Shown one piece after another: positions 1 to 8,192 of a stretch of DNA of 64,000 bases; the stretch's first letter is position 1, and each line of letters opens with the position of its first letter. The notes under the pieces were generated by a model, which was not told where the DNA came from, did not search any database, and was given only the letters and a program-made list of their open reading frames with translations. This stretch comes from Oceaniglobus roseus. GTDB lineage: Bacteria; Pseudomonadota; Alphaproteobacteria; Rhodobacterales; Rhodobacteraceae. The stretch spans positions 50,893 to 114,892 of the forward strand of contig NZ_PNOS01000008.1 of the NCBI RefSeq assembly GCF_002869745.1, given 5' to 3'. Both the position numbers and the translations under genes were made by a program.

Positions 1-154
1 GATCGAGGCCCGAGACGTCGTCGAAGAGGATGCCGTAGGTGGCATACTGCCGGTCGATCTGCACGCTGGCGAGCCACACGAAGAAGGCGAGCGCCCCGGC
101 GAGCGCGGCGAGGGTGAAGGCGCCGATCAGGATGAAGTTGGCCCGCGTCTCCAT
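1..154 (-). CDS. mlaD: MlaD/MCE-family ABC substrate-binding protein, N-terminal fragment
   Basis: This is the 5' end (51 codons) of a gene that runs off the window. It begins METRANFILIGAFTLAALAG, followed by a hydrophobic stretch (about residues 7-29) that forms a single inner-membrane anchor. The residues after it (TYGILFDDVSGL) are typical of the start of the MCE domain. MCE/MlaD proteins form a periplasmic hexameric ring that carries phospholipid between the outer membrane and the MlaFE transporter. The ATG lies 1 nt after the stop of the ATPase gene, so it is the third gene of the mlaE-mlaF-mlaD operon. The family is known; the precise lipid substrate is inferred. Confidence 0.85.
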   Translation of the reverse strand, partial: METRANFILIGAFTLAALAGALAFFVWLASVQIDRQYATYGILFDDVSGLD

Positions 155-155
155 C

Positions 156-971
156 TCAGTGCACTCCCCCGGCGTCCAGCGCCGCCCGGGCGCGGGGACC
201 GTGGAAGTATTCGCGCACCCAGGGGTGATCCACCTCCATCATCTCGGCCATGGTGCCCACGGCCAGCACCCGCTTCTCGGCCAGCACCGCGATCCGGTCG
301 CAGATGGCGTGCAGGCTGTCGAGGTCGTGGGTGACAAGGAACACGGTCAGCCCGAGCGCCGCCTGAAGCTGGCGGATCAGCGTGTCGAAGGCGGCGGCGC
401 CGATGGGATCGAGGCCGGCGGTGGGTTCGTCCAGAAACACGATCTCGGGGTCGAGCGCGATGGAGCGCGCGAAGCCCGCGCGCTTGCGCATGCCCCCCGA
501 CAGCTCGGCCGGGAACTTGTCCATGGCGACCTCGGGCAGGCCGACCATGCGCACCTTGATCGCCGCCAGCGTCTCGCGCAGGGGGGTGTCGAGGTGCAGC
601 TGCTCCTTCATCGGCGCCTCGACGTTCTGGCGCACGGTCAGCGACGAGAACAGAGCGCCGTCCTGGAACATCACCCCCCAGCGGCGGCGCAGGCGCCGGT
701 AGTCGGCGTCGGAGGTGTCGCGCACGCTCTGGCCCAGGACCTCGATCCCCCCCTCGGCGGGCTTCAGCAGTCCGACGATGGCGCGCAGCAGCACCGACTT
801 GCCGGTGCCCGAGCCGCCGACGACGCCGATGATCTCGCCCCGCCTGACGTCGAGGTCCAGCCCGTCGTGCACGGTGTGGCTGCCGAACCGGGTGACGAGT
901 CCGCGCACGCGGATCGCCGGTGCCTCTCCCGCCCGGGTGTCGCGCGGCGTTTCGGCGGCGGCGGTGTCCAT
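156..971 (-). CDS. mlaF: MlaF-like ABC transporter ATP-binding protein
   Basis: This is the cytoplasmic ATPase of a phospholipid-trafficking ABC transporter (Mla/MCE type), about 271 aa and so the usual length. Visible motifs are Walker A GGSGTGKS (about residues 53-60), signature LSGGMRKRAGFARS, and Walker B with D-loop FLDEPTAGLDP, followed by the switch-histidine segment VTHD. The variant signature LSGGMRKR is characteristic of MlaF-like ATPases. The ATG at 971 overlaps the mlaE stop in a TGATG junction. An in-frame GTG one codon upstream (974) is the alternative start. Gene order mlaE-mlaF-mlaD with overlaps of 1-4 nt indicates translational coupling. Confidence 0.93.
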   Translation of the reverse strand: MDTAAAETPRDTRAGEAPAIRVRGLVTRFGSHTVHDGLDLDVRRGEIIGVVGGSGTGKSVLLRAIVGLLKPAEGGIEVLGQSVRDTSDADYRRLRRRWGVMFQDGALFSSLTVRQNVEAPMKEQLHLDTPLRETLAAIKVRMVGLPEVAMDKFPAELSGGMRKRAGFARSIALDPEIVFLDEPTAGLDPIGAAAFDTLIRQLQAALGLTVFLVTHDLDSLHAICDRIAVLAEKRVLAVGTMAEMMEVDHPWVREYFHGPRARAALDAGGVH

Positions 972-2107
972 CACACCCCCACCACCGCGAAGAAGATCGA
1001 GAACAACGCATCCATCACGATCACCATGAAGATCGAAAGCACCACCGAGGTCGAAGTCAGCCGCCCGAGGGAGTCCGTGTCGCCGCCGACGCTCAGGCCC
1101 TCATAGCAGCCGATGATGGCGATGATCAGGGCGAAGAACGGCGCCTTTATCATCCCGACGCCGAAATGCCACACGTCGGTGTTGGTCACGAGACGGCTCT
1201 GGAACACGGCCGGAGAGACGCCGAGCTCGATCCAGGACATCAGCGCGCCGCCGATCAGCCCCGAGACGTCGGCGATGAAGCCGAGCACGGGCAGCATCAC
1301 GATCAGCGCCAGCACCCGCGGCACCACCAGGATCTCGATCGGGTCGAGCCCGAGGGTCTTCAGCGCGTCCACCTCCTCGCGCATCTTCATCGCCCCGATG
1401 GCGGCGGTGAAGGCCGAGCCGGACCGGCCCGCGACGATGATCGCGGTCAAGAGGATCCCGAGCTCGCGCAGCACCGAGATGGCGATCAGGTCGACGACGA
1501 AGACCTCGGCCCCGAACTGGCGCAGCTGCGTGGCGCCCTGGAACGCCAGCACCACGCCGATCAGGAAGGCCATGAGCGCGACGATGGGCACCGCGGCCAG
1601 CCCCGCCTCCTGGCAGTGATGTACCATCGCGGTCAGGCGCAGGCGGCGCGGGCGCACAGGGAGCATGGCGATGGCGGCGACCACCTGGCCCAGGAACGAC
1701 ACGAGGCTCAGCGCCTTGCGCCCCGCCCGGTCGCTCTTGCGCCCGAACGCCTCGAGCCGGTCGAGCAGCGGCGTGGCGCGGCCCTTCGCCGCGGCGGGCG
1801 GGGCGAGGTTGCGGCGGACGGTTTCGATCAGCTGCGCGGTGCCCGGCGCGGCGCCGGTGATCGCCACGCCCTCCCCGGCCCTTTGCTGCAGCGCAACGAG
1901 AAACCAGGCGCCCGCGGTGTCGACCCGCTCCAGCCCGGCGACGTCGATGCCGCGGCACCCCTCGGCCATGCGCAGGCTCCGGGGCCGGTCAAGTCCTTCG
2001 AGCGCCGCGATATCCAGCCTTCCCGACAGCGCCAGCCGCGGGCCTTCGAGGATGAAGCGGACCGGCTGGGCCGGCGGGGCGGAAGGCTGGTGCACCGTCT
2101 TTCGCAT
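971..2107 (-). CDS. mlaE: MlaE-family ABC permease with N-terminal STAS-like domain
   Basis: This inner-membrane permease of the Mla/MCE phospholipid transporter is 378 aa. The first 100 or so residues are soluble and resemble a STAS domain (LSGRLDIAALEGLD, then VDTAGAWFLVAL). The rest is the MlaE domain with about five membrane segments, including PIVALMAFLIGVVLAF and the conserved ELGILLTAIIVAGRSGSAFT core. E. coli keeps the STAS subunit as a separate protein (MlaB), so here it appears fused to the permease, an arrangement also common in alphaproteobacteria. It is the first gene of the operon. The 248-nt gap upstream is shared with the divergent universal stress gene and carries an FNR box. 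Confidence 0.92.
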   Translation of the reverse strand: MRKTVHQPSAPPAQPVRFILEGPRLALSGRLDIAALEGLDRPRSLRMAEGCRGIDVAGLERVDTAGAWFLVALQQRAGEGVAITGAAPGTAQLIETVRRNLAPPAAAKGRATPLLDRLEAFGRKSDRAGRKALSLVSFLGQVVAAIAMLPVRPRRLRLTAMVHHCQEAGLAAVPIVALMAFLIGVVLAFQGATQLRQFGAEVFVVDLIAISVLRELGILLTAIIVAGRSGSAFTAAIGAMKMREEVDALKTLGLDPIEILVVPRVLALIVMLPVLGFIADVSGLIGGALMSWIELGVSPAVFQSRLVTNTDVWHFGVGMIKAPFFALIIAIIGCYEGLSVGGDTDSLGRLTSTSVVLSIFMVIVMDALFSIFFAVVGV

Positions 2108-2185
2108 CTGCAGAGACCAGGGGTGTTCGCACTGTCCTGCACTTTCCCTGCCGCTTCAAGGGGGCCGCCCAGGCCGCGCCGGCCC

Positions 2186-2227
2186 TTGATCGAGATCAAG
2201 GCCGCGCCGCGCGCCGCCCCCTAGGGT
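2186..2227 (+). promoter_or_regulatory. FNR/FnrL box and predicted class II promoter of the universal stress gene
   Basis: TTGATCGAGATCAA at 2186-2199 is a perfect match to the FNR consensus TTGAT-N4-ATCAA. Its centre (2192.5) places a -41.5 activation start near 2234. The hexamer TAGGGT at 2222-2227 then falls exactly at the -10 position. This geometry is that of a class II FNR-activated promoter reading toward the gene starting at 2356, with a leader of about 120 nt. The divergent mla operon could also be affected. The box is seen in the sequence; regulation is inferred. Confidence 0.75.
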
Positions 2228-2355
2228 CGAACCGATCCCGAAGGACCCCGGAACCCCCGGAAGGAGGCGCGCGACACAGCCGGATTTCCCTGCCCCCGAC
2301 GCCCCGCGGTCCCGTCCGCGCCCCCCCCGCCTTCGCCTCTTCACAGGAGACCACC

Positions 2356-3195
2356 ATGACCATCAAGACCCTTCTCGCCGTCCTCACCGACAAGGACACC
2401 GCCGCCGCGGTGATGCAGGCTGCGGCGCTTCTCGCGCGGCGCCACGATGCCCACCTGATCGTCGCGCATCCGCTGGAGGCGCTCGACATCTATCCCGGCG
2501 TCGCGGTGCACATCCCGGAATCCGTCTACGAGTCCTTCCGCCGCTCGCAGGCCGAGCAGTCGACGGCGCTGAAGGAGATCTTCACCCGCCACACCCATGC
2601 CGAGGACTTCGTGTCGGAATGGCGGCTGCTCTCGACCGAGGCGCAGACCGCCGCCGACCGGATCGCCGAATGCGCCCGTTCGGCCGACGCGGTGGTGATG
2701 CCCGCCGTCGCGCCGGGCCGCAACGCCGCCTTCCATGGCCAGATGCTCGACACCGTGATCCGCACCGCCGGGCGGCCAGTGATCGTGGTGCCCGCGGATT
2801 TCAAGGGCGACAGCCTGGGCCGTTCGGTGCTGATCGGCTGGAACGGCACCCGCGAGGCGGTGCGCGCCGCCCACGACACGCTGGCGCTGATGCAGGAGGG
2901 CGACAAGGCCCACATCCTGCGGATCAACGACCGCAGCCACGCGATGGAGCACGACGCGACCACCGCCGACCTCGCCGCCGCCTTCGCCCGCCACGGGATC
3001 GAGACGACCCTGGCCGAGGTGGCCTGGGAGACGGGCGGCGTCGCCGAGATGCTGAACCGGTCGGCGCTGGAAAAGGGCGCGGACATGATCGCGGTCGGCG
3101 CCTTCGGCCATTCGCTGGTCTACGACTTCATCGTCGGCGCCGCGACCCGCGACCTGTTGCGCCACCTCGAACTTCCGGTCCTGTTCTCGCGCTGA
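2356..3195 (+). CDS. Tandem universal stress protein (two UspA domains)
   Basis: This 279-aa cytoplasmic protein contains two UspA-like repeats (about residues 1-140 and 150-279). The second ends with the family's signature block, ADMIAVGAFGHSLVYDFIVG, a G-x-x-G-H-S type nucleotide-binding loop. Universal stress proteins bind ATP or AMP and promote survival under starvation, low oxygen or damage; the exact partner here is unknown. The start ATG follows an AGGAGA ribosome site (2345-2350). A perfect FNR box upstream indicates low-oxygen induction. It converges on a small cytochrome c gene. Family assignment is firm; the specific role is not. Confidence 0.93.
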   Translation: MTIKTLLAVLTDKDTAAAVMQAAALLARRHDAHLIVAHPLEALDIYPGVAVHIPESVYESFRRSQAEQSTALKEIFTRHTHAEDFVSEWRLLSTEAQTAADRIAECARSADAVVMPAVAPGRNAAFHGQMLDTVIRTAGRPVIVVPADFKGDSLGRSVLIGWNGTREAVRAAHDTLALMQEGDKAHILRINDRSHAMEHDATTADLAAAFARHGIETTLAEVAWETGGVAEMLNRSALEKGADMIAVGAFGHSLVYDFIVGAATRDLLRHLELPVLFSR

Positions 3196-3204
3196 GCGAA
3201 CCGG

Positions 3205-3233
3205 GAGCGGTCCGGGACCGTTCCGAACCGCTC
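3205..3233. terminator. Convergent hairpin between usp and cytochrome c genes
   Basis: GAGCGGT (3205-3211) is exactly complementary to ACCGCTC (3227-3233), and the 15-nt loop can fold further. It lies 10 nt after the usp stop and touches the stop of the convergent cytochrome gene, so it could end transcription from both sides. No clear T-run is present, hence moderate confidence. Confidence 0.4.
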
Positions 3234-3642
3234 AAGGCCGCTGGATCGACCGGAGATGACGGGCGATCAGCAGGATGCGGCCCTGCGCGTCGATCAGCGC
3301 CGCGTCGCTGCCGGGACCGTCCGGCGCGGCGCGGCCCAGCATCGGGCCGAAGAAGGGCATCGGGCCGACATGGCCCCGCCGCTTCGCCCGCCCGTCGATC
3401 ACGTCAAGCACGCGGCCCATCGGGAAGGCGCCGCCGTTGCCGCGCGACAGCGCGGTGAGGTCGGGCACGGGGATGCTGAGGAAGGCCACCATCTCGCCGT
3501 CGCCCTCGCCGCCTGCGCCGTGGCAGACGGCGCAGTGCTGGGCATAGAGCGCCGCGGCGAGCGTGCGCTCGTCCGCCGCCGCGCCTGCCGCGGCCAGCCC
3601 GAGGAGAGCCGCCGCCGCCACGCCGCCGATCCGGTATCCCAT
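3232..3642 (-). CDS. Small periplasmic c-type cytochrome
   Basis: This 136-aa exported monohaem cytochrome carries a signal peptide at residues 1-23 (MGYRIGGVAAAALLGLAAAG, cleavage after AAA). The haem-binding motif CAVCH lies at residues 37-41, and a plausible axial methionine sits in GPMPFFGP (about residue 95). It should be a periplasmic electron carrier. The start at 3642 was chosen because the signal peptide begins there; an upstream in-frame Met would add eight polar residues before it. No partner oxidase or dehydrogenase is adjacent, so its redox partner is unknown. The nearby FNR-controlled stress gene is convergent and not in the same operon. Confidence 0.88.
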   Translation of the reverse strand: MGYRIGGVAAAALLGLAAAGAAADERTLAAALYAQHCAVCHGAGGEGDGEMVAFLSIPVPDLTALSRGNGGAFPMGRVLDVIDGRAKRRGHVGPMPFFGPMLGRAAPDGPGSDAALIDAQGRILLIARHLRSIQRP

Positions 3643-3720
3643 CGCCTGCCCTCCCCCCGAGTCCACCGTTGCGCCCCCAGTCTCCGCCGCCGGGCGCGCG
3701 CGATCAAGCGGCCGCGTCGC

Positions 3721-4650
3721 TCAGGCGGGGTCGCGGAACACCGGGTTGCTCCAGGCCCGCCGCCCCGCGCGGTCGATCACCGACACCCGCATCCAGGGAC
3801 TGTTGCCGAGCCGGGCCAGCGGTACCTCGGCCTCGGTCATGCTCTCTCCGTGCCGCGCCACCGCGGCCGAGCCCGCACCAAGCGCGATCACCGTCGCCGC
3901 GGCCGAGCAGGAGACGCGCACGCTCTCGCCGCTCCACCGCACGTCGTGAATCAGCGGCCCGGTCGAGGAGTAGAAGCGACCGGCCTTCAGCGCGGCCAGC
4001 AGCGCCTCGGGCGTGTTCTCTTCCGCGCGCACCATGACCCAGCCGCCGAAATGGTCGGGCTCGGTGAAATGCGCGTCGTCCGTGGCGCAGAGCGTCAGCC
4101 GCCGCCCCTCGGTCAGAAGCTGGTCGAGCGTCCAGAACCCGTGCGGCCGGTCCGCCCCGACGGCGCAGCCGTGGTTGTAGACCTCGACGGCATGGGCGGC
4201 CGAAAGGCTGCGGGCGTCCTCCAGCGTCAGGCCCGACCATTCGGGATGCGCGATGGCGACGAAGGCGCCCGCGTCGCGCGCCCGCCGCGCCAGTGCCGCG
4301 CCGCTCTCCTGCCCCTCGACGGGCACGAAGCCCGGCGCCTCGGGCGGGGTGAAGTCCTGCGGCAGGCCGACGGCGAGGATGTGCCACAGCTCGCCGTTCG
4401 CCATGGCACCGGAATGCAGTTCGGCGCCAAGGAGCGTGGTGAAGCCCTCGGTGCGGAAACGCCGGGTGTCGGTCACCGGATAGCCGTAGAGGCCGATGAA
4501 GTGGTCGGTCAGGGCGATGAAGTCGTAGCCTTCCGCGCGGTAACGGCGGCAGACCTCTTCGGGCGGCAGCACGCCGTCGGAGCGGTCGGAGTGGGTGTGG
4601 AGGTTGCCGCGCCAGAAGCGGCCCTTGGCGGAGAAGGCGGGGTCGATCAT
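3721..4650 (-). CDS. CehA/McbA-type PHP-domain metallohydrolase
   Basis: This 309-aa protein has a PHP (polymerase and histidinol phosphatase) fold. Metal ligands are visible in NLHTHSDRSDG (His18, His20), FIALTDHF, AIAHPEW and CATDDAHF. This set is typical of the CehA/McbA branch, a group of di- or trinuclear metal phosphoesterases and hydrolases. There is no signal peptide, so it should act in the cytoplasm. A gap of about 78 nt separates it from the SDR gene transcribed in the same direction. The substrate cannot be deduced from sequence; carbamate hydrolysis is known only for some relatives. Confidence 0.85.
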   Translation of the reverse strand: MIDPAFSAKGRFWRGNLHTHSDRSDGVLPPEEVCRRYRAEGYDFIALTDHFIGLYGYPVTDTRRFRTEGFTTLLGAELHSGAMANGELWHILAVGLPQDFTPPEAPGFVPVEGQESGAALARRARDAGAFVAIAHPEWSGLTLEDARSLSAAHAVEVYNHGCAVGADRPHGFWTLDQLLTEGRRLTLCATDDAHFTEPDHFGGWVMVRAEENTPEALLAALKAGRFYSSTGPLIHDVRWSGESVRVSCSAAATVIALGAGSAAVARHGESMTEAEVPLARLGNSPWMRVSVIDRAGRRAWSNPVFRDPA

Positions 4651-4727
4651 GTGGTCTCTCGTCCGTGCGATGGTCCGCGGTCGCTAGCGCGGGAAGACGA
4701 CAGCGGTGTGACGGTTCCCGGCGCGCC

Positions 4728-5495
4728 TCAGGCCAGCATCTGCGTGTCGCCGCAGACCGAGATCGCCTGCCCCGAGATCGTGCGTCCCCGTTCGGAGGCC
4801 AGGAACAGGATCTGGTCGGCGATCTGGCGCGGCGTGACGTAGTCCTTGATCGAGGTATAGGAAAAGGCCTGCGCCTCGGTCTCGGCAAAGCTCTGGCCGC
4901 GCGCCTGGGCCTTGGCCTCCAGCACCCGCCGCTGCCGGTCCCCCGCGACGAGGCCGGGCAGGATCGCGTTGACCCGAACCCCCGCGCCGCCAAGCTCGAT
5001 CGCGAGCGACCTGGTGAACCCGATCACCCCCCACTTCGCCGCCGCGTAGGGAGAGCGCAGCGCGAAGCCGACCCGTCCCGCCAGCGAGGAGACGTTGACG
5101 AGCGAGCCGTTGGCGCTGGCCTTCAGCGCCGGAACGGCAAGGCGCGCCATGTTGAACTGGCCGGTGAGGCAGACCTGCAGGCAGGTGTCCCAGGCCTCGG
5201 GCGGGATCTCCTCGACCGGGCCGGTGGGCCCGGCGATGCCCGCGTTGTTCACCAGCGTGTCGAGCCCCCCGAGCCGGTCGAGCGCCTGTTCCATGAATGT
5301 GCCCACCGCCGCGCGGTCGGCGACGTCGCAGGCCAGCCCCTCGATCCCTCCGGGCAGCGCGGCCAGCGCACCGGCGTCGACGTCGCAGACGACCACCCGC
5401 GCGCCCTCCTCCGCGAAGGCCTCGGCGATGGCGAGGCCGATGCCCCCCGCCCCCGCGGTCACGATGACGCGGTGCCCCGCCAGTCCCAGCTCCAT
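4728..5495 (-). CDS. SDR-family NAD(P)-dependent oxidoreductase
   Basis: This classical short-chain dehydrogenase/reductase has 255 aa. The cofactor-binding loop TAGAGGIG lies at residues 13-20, and Asp38 and Asp40 at the end of beta-2 suggest NAD(H) preference. Further motifs are NNAGIAG (83-89), the catalytic serine in VNVSS (about 137) and YAAAK (Tyr150, Lys154). It converts a hydroxyl to a keto group or the reverse, probably on a small sugar or hydroxy acid, but the substrate is not evident. It precedes the PHP-domain gene in the same direction and the two may form a catabolic pair. Confidence 0.88.
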   Translation of the reverse strand: MELGLAGHRVIVTAGAGGIGLAIAEAFAEEGARVVVCDVDAGALAALPGGIEGLACDVADRAAVGTFMEQALDRLGGLDTLVNNAGIAGPTGPVEEIPPEAWDTCLQVCLTGQFNMARLAVPALKASANGSLVNVSSLAGRVGFALRSPYAAAKWGVIGFTRSLAIELGGAGVRVNAILPGLVAGDRQRRVLEAKAQARGQSFAETEAQAFSYTSIKDYVTPRQIADQILFLASERGRTISGQAISVCGDTQMLA

Positions 5496-5626
5496 CCGGT
5501 GTCCTCCCTTGCCACAGGATGGGTGATATCACCCATCCTGCGCCCGCAGAAGCCCGCGCGCCCTTGCCCCCCGCCGCGCCGCCGGTAAGCTGCGGCGGCA
5601 ACCGAAATCTCCGCAGGACCACCGCC

Positions 5627-5920
5627 ATGCCCAAAGGCTACTGGATCGCCAACAACATCGTCCACGACCCCGAGACCTACGAGAGATACAAGGCGGCCAA
5701 CGGCCCGGTCTTCGCCCGCTACAACGCACGCTTCGTCGTGCGCGGCGGGCAGCAGAAGGGCGTCGAGGGCGAGGTCTTCCCGCGCACCGTCGTGATCGAG
5801 TTCCCGAGCTATGCCGAGGCGCTGGCCTGCTACGAGGATCCCGAATATGCCGCCGCCAAGGCGATCCGCGACCCCGTCTCGGAAGGCCGTCTGCTGATCG
5901 TCGAGGGCTACGAGGGCTGA
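5627..5920 (+). CDS. DUF1330 family protein
   Basis: This compact 97-aa cytoplasmic protein of the DUF1330 (dimeric alpha-beta barrel) family starts MPKGYWIANNIVHD. It contains the family hallmarks RFVVRGGQQKGVEGE and a VVIEFPSYAEALACYEDPEY block. The biochemical function of the family is not established. The start at 5627 is preferred over an upstream in-frame ATG because the family begins with the MxKGYWI strand. It lies 40 nt upstream of rlmJ in the same direction. Confidence 0.88.
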   Translation: MPKGYWIANNIVHDPETYERYKAANGPVFARYNARFVVRGGQQKGVEGEVFPRTVVIEFPSYAEALACYEDPEYAAAKAIRDPVSEGRLLIVEGYEG

Positions 5921-5960
5921 AGCCCTTCCGCAGACCGGCAAAACCGGCTAGCAGCGCGCC

Positions 5961-6740
5961 ATGCTCTCCTATCAGCACGGCTATCACGCCGGGAACCTCG
6001 CCGATGTCCACAAGCACGCGCTGCTCGCCGCGGTGCTGTCCTACCTGACGCGGAAGGACAAGCCGCTGAGCTACTTCGAAAGCCACGCGGGCCGCGGGCT
6101 CTACGATCTCGCGGCGCCCGAGGCGATCAAGACCGGCGAGGCGGCGGCGGGGATCGCCCGGGCCGGGGCGCTGCTGCCCGCCGATCACCCCTACCGCGCC
6201 TGCCTCGCCGCCCTGCGCGCCCGCCACGGCGCCACCGCCTATCCCGGCTCGCCGCTGATCGCCGCCCACCTGCTGCGCCCCACCGACACGATCCACCTTG
6301 CCGAGCTGCACCCCGCCGAGCACCGGGCGCTCTCCGACGTCATGGCGGGCACGGGTGCCCACGTCGTGAGGGAGGACGGGCTGGCCTTCGCGGTGTCCCG
6401 CCTGCCGCCGATGCCGCGGCGGGGGATGCTGCTGATCGACCCGAGCTTCGAGGTGAAGGACGACTACATGTCCCTCGCCCGCCTCCTGCCGCAGTTGCAC
6501 GCGAAGTGGAACGTGGGGATCCTGATGCTCTGGTATCCGATCCTGGCAGACGGACGCCACCGCCCCATGCTCTCGGCCCTGCGCCGCGCCCTGCCCGGGA
6601 CGCTGGTCCACGAGGTGGGCTTCGCGCCGATGCGCCCGGGCCACGGCATGACCGGCAGCGGCGTGGTGCTGGTCAACCCGCCCTTCGGAATCGAAAAAGA
6701 GACCGCCCTGCTGGACGGTCTCTTCGAAAAACTCCGGTAA
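5961..6740 (+). CDS. rlmJ: 23S rRNA (adenine(2030)-N(6))-methyltransferase RlmJ
   Basis: This 259-aa SAM-dependent methyltransferase modifies A2030 of 23S rRNA. The N-terminus MLSYQHGYHAGNLADVHKH is diagnostic for RlmJ. The catalytic tetrapeptide is LIDPSFE, where the E. coli enzyme has DPPYE. Length matches the family (about 260-280 aa). It is read toward the convergent mipA gene with only 15 nt between stops, and its last 45 nt contain a hairpin that works as the mipA terminator on the other strand. Confidence 0.93.
   Translation: MLSYQHGYHAGNLADVHKHALLAAVLSYLTRKDKPLSYFESHAGRGLYDLAAPEAIKTGEAAAGIARAGALLPADHPYRACLAALRARHGATAYPGSPLIAAHLLRPTDTIHLAELHPAEHRALSDVMAGTGAHVVREDGLAFAVSRLPPMPRRGMLLIDPSFEVKDDYMSLARLLPQLHAKWNVGILMLWYPILADGRHRPMLSALRRALPGTLVHEVGFAPMRPGHGMTGSGVVLVNPPFGIEKETALLDGLFEKLR
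6694..6724 (-). terminator. Intrinsic terminator of mipA, embedded in the rlmJ coding end
   Basis: AAGAGACCG (6697-6705) and CGGTCTCTT (6716-6724) form a perfect 9-bp stem with a 10-nt loop. Read on the minus strand it is followed by a run of five Ts (complement of the As at 6694-6698). It lies about 30 nt past the mipA stop. No T-run follows on the plus strand, so it serves the minus strand only. Confidence 0.65.
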
Positions 6741-6755
6741 GGCCGGCAGCCCGGC

Positions 6756-7592
6756 TCAGAAGTCCAGCGTGATCCGCCGGGTCAGGCCGATGCGCACGCC
6801 GTACTGGTCCTTCGTGCCCTGCTGCACGATCGGGCTGTCGGCGGCGTCGCCGGTGAAACGATCGTAGGTCACGGCGCCCTCGACGCCCCAGTTCTCGTTG
6901 ATGCGGTACTTGGCGCCGAGTTCGACGCCGGCGCTGACCACGCCGCCGCTCGCGTCATAGGCCGCGAGCGCGCCGCCGCTGGCCGCCGATTCGGCCGGCG
7001 AGACGCCGAAGTAGGTCGAGGCGTACTTGTTCGAGCCCAGCGTCAGGCGCGGCCCGATCGAGAGCGTCAGCTTGTCGGTCGGATGCGCCTTCACGTCCGC
7101 GCCCAGCTCGCCGACCCAGGCGTGGTGGCCGATCACGCCGTAGCGGGCATCGGCGTAGGCGTCGAAGTAACGCGACTGGTAGCCGATCCCGAGACCCAGC
7201 TCGACGCTGGCATCGACGGTGTTCAGGCCGGTCAGCTCGGGATAGTCCGCCGCGTTCCGCTCGCCCACGTAGCCGAAGGCGCCGCGCAGGCCGAAGCCGG
7301 AGGGTTCGTAGAACGGATCGGGCGAGCCGAAGGTGCGCCCGCCGGGCAGCCGCAGGAAACCGAAGCCGAGCGAGAAGTCGGGCCCGACCGCGTAGTCGTC
7401 GGAGCCGAAGTATTCCGGGTTCACCGCCACGCCGCCGCGGACCGAGAAGATCAGGTCGGGGCTGGAGGCCGGGGGCGCGTACTGCGTCGCCGGGACGGCG
7501 CCCGCGGTGGCGGTCGGCCCCCCGGCCAGCGCCAGAGCGGGGCAGGCGACGGTGGCGGCAAGGATCGCAAGGGTGCGGGTGGCTCGGATCAT
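6756..7592 (-). CDS. MipA/OmpV family outer-membrane protein
   Basis: This 278-aa outer-membrane beta-barrel begins with a signal peptide (MIRATRTLAILAATVACPAL, residues 1-23). The mature chain has alternating strands such as FSVRGGVAVNPEYFGSDDY and ends ITLDF, with the C-terminal aromatic residue typical of barrels recognised by BAM. MipA relatives scaffold murein enzymes; many OmpV-like members respond to metals, osmolarity or antibiotics. The start at 7592 is chosen because the signal peptide begins there; an upstream Met would add 15 atypical residues. It has its own predicted promoter and terminator, so it appears monocistronic. Confidence 0.88.
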   Translation of the reverse strand: MIRATRTLAILAATVACPALALAGGPTATAGAVPATQYAPPASSPDLIFSVRGGVAVNPEYFGSDDYAVGPDFSLGFGFLRLPGGRTFGSPDPFYEPSGFGLRGAFGYVGERNAADYPELTGLNTVDASVELGLGIGYQSRYFDAYADARYGVIGHHAWVGELGADVKAHPTDKLTLSIGPRLTLGSNKYASTYFGVSPAESAASGGALAAYDASGGVVSAGVELGAKYRINENWGVEGAVTYDRFTGDAADSPIVQQGTKDQYGVRIGLTRRITLDF

Positions 7593-7639
7593 GGCAGCAT
7601 GATTCCCTGTGGCAGAGGAGAACTTGACGCACAACATAG

Positions 7640-7667
7640 AGTATTTGGCGGCACACTACAGGGGCAA
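7640..7667 (-). promoter_or_regulatory. Candidate sigma-70 promoter of mipA
   Basis: On the minus strand TTGCCC (7662-7667) and AATACT (7640-7645) are separated by 16 nt, 48 nt upstream of the mipA start. It lies in an unusually AT-rich pocket between mipA and the divergent TerB gene. Confidence 0.4.
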
Positions 7668-7751
7668 GGCGGCAATCCTCCCGGTCGTGACATTTTCGCA
7701 TGACTCCGCCGCCCCTTTCCCGCTGCCCTCCCCCGGCTTATATCGCAGGGC

Positions 7752-8192
7752 ATGTTCGCAGATTTCCTCAGCCGCCTGACGGCCCCGCGCCCCGATCCCC
7801 TGCCCGATGCCGACGCCCGCCTCGCCCTTGCCGCGCTGCTGGTGAGGATCGCCAGGACCGACGGCGACTATTCCGCCGCGGAGGTCGACCGCATCGACCG
7901 CGTGCTCTCGCGCCGCTACGCGCTTTCGCCGTTCGAGGCCGCGGCCCTGCGCCGCGACGCCGAGGGGCTGGAGGCCGAGGCGCCGGACACGGTGCGCTTC
8001 ACCCGCGCGATCAAGGAGGCGGTGCCGCTGGATCATCGCACGGAAATCATTGAATCGCTTTGGGAAATCGTGCTGGCCGACGGCAGCCGCGACGCCGAGG
8101 AGGATGCGCTGATGCGCCTTGTCGCACCGATGCTGGGTCTCAACGACCGCGACAGCAACCTGGCGCGGCAGCGGGTGGAAGCGCGTCGGTGA
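7752..8192 (+). CDS. TerB-family (tellurite-resistance-like) protein
   Basis: This 146-aa all-helical cytoplasmic protein has the TerB/DjlA N-terminal fold. It carries the acidic pattern RIARTDGDYSAAEVDRID and a second copy ETIESLWEIVLADGSRDAEE-like (residues about 97-115), the paired DG-x-x-x-x-E loops typical of TerB. Metal binding through these Asp/Glu loops is known for the family, but a tellurite role should not be assumed. No other ter genes are nearby. Its stop overlaps the GTG start of the following gene (GTGA), so the two are translationally coupled. Confidence 0.85.
   Translation: MFADFLSRLTAPRPDPLPDADARLALAALLVRIARTDGDYSAAEVDRIDRVLSRRYALSPFEAAALRRDAEGLEAEAPDTVRFTRAIKEAVPLDHRTEIIESLWEIVLADGSRDAEEDALMRLVAPMLGLNDRDSNLARQRVEARR

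Noticed and set aside
7752..8192. Tellurite-resistance function for the TerB gene
   Set aside because: No other ter genes are present, and TerB folds are widespread outside tellurite resistance.
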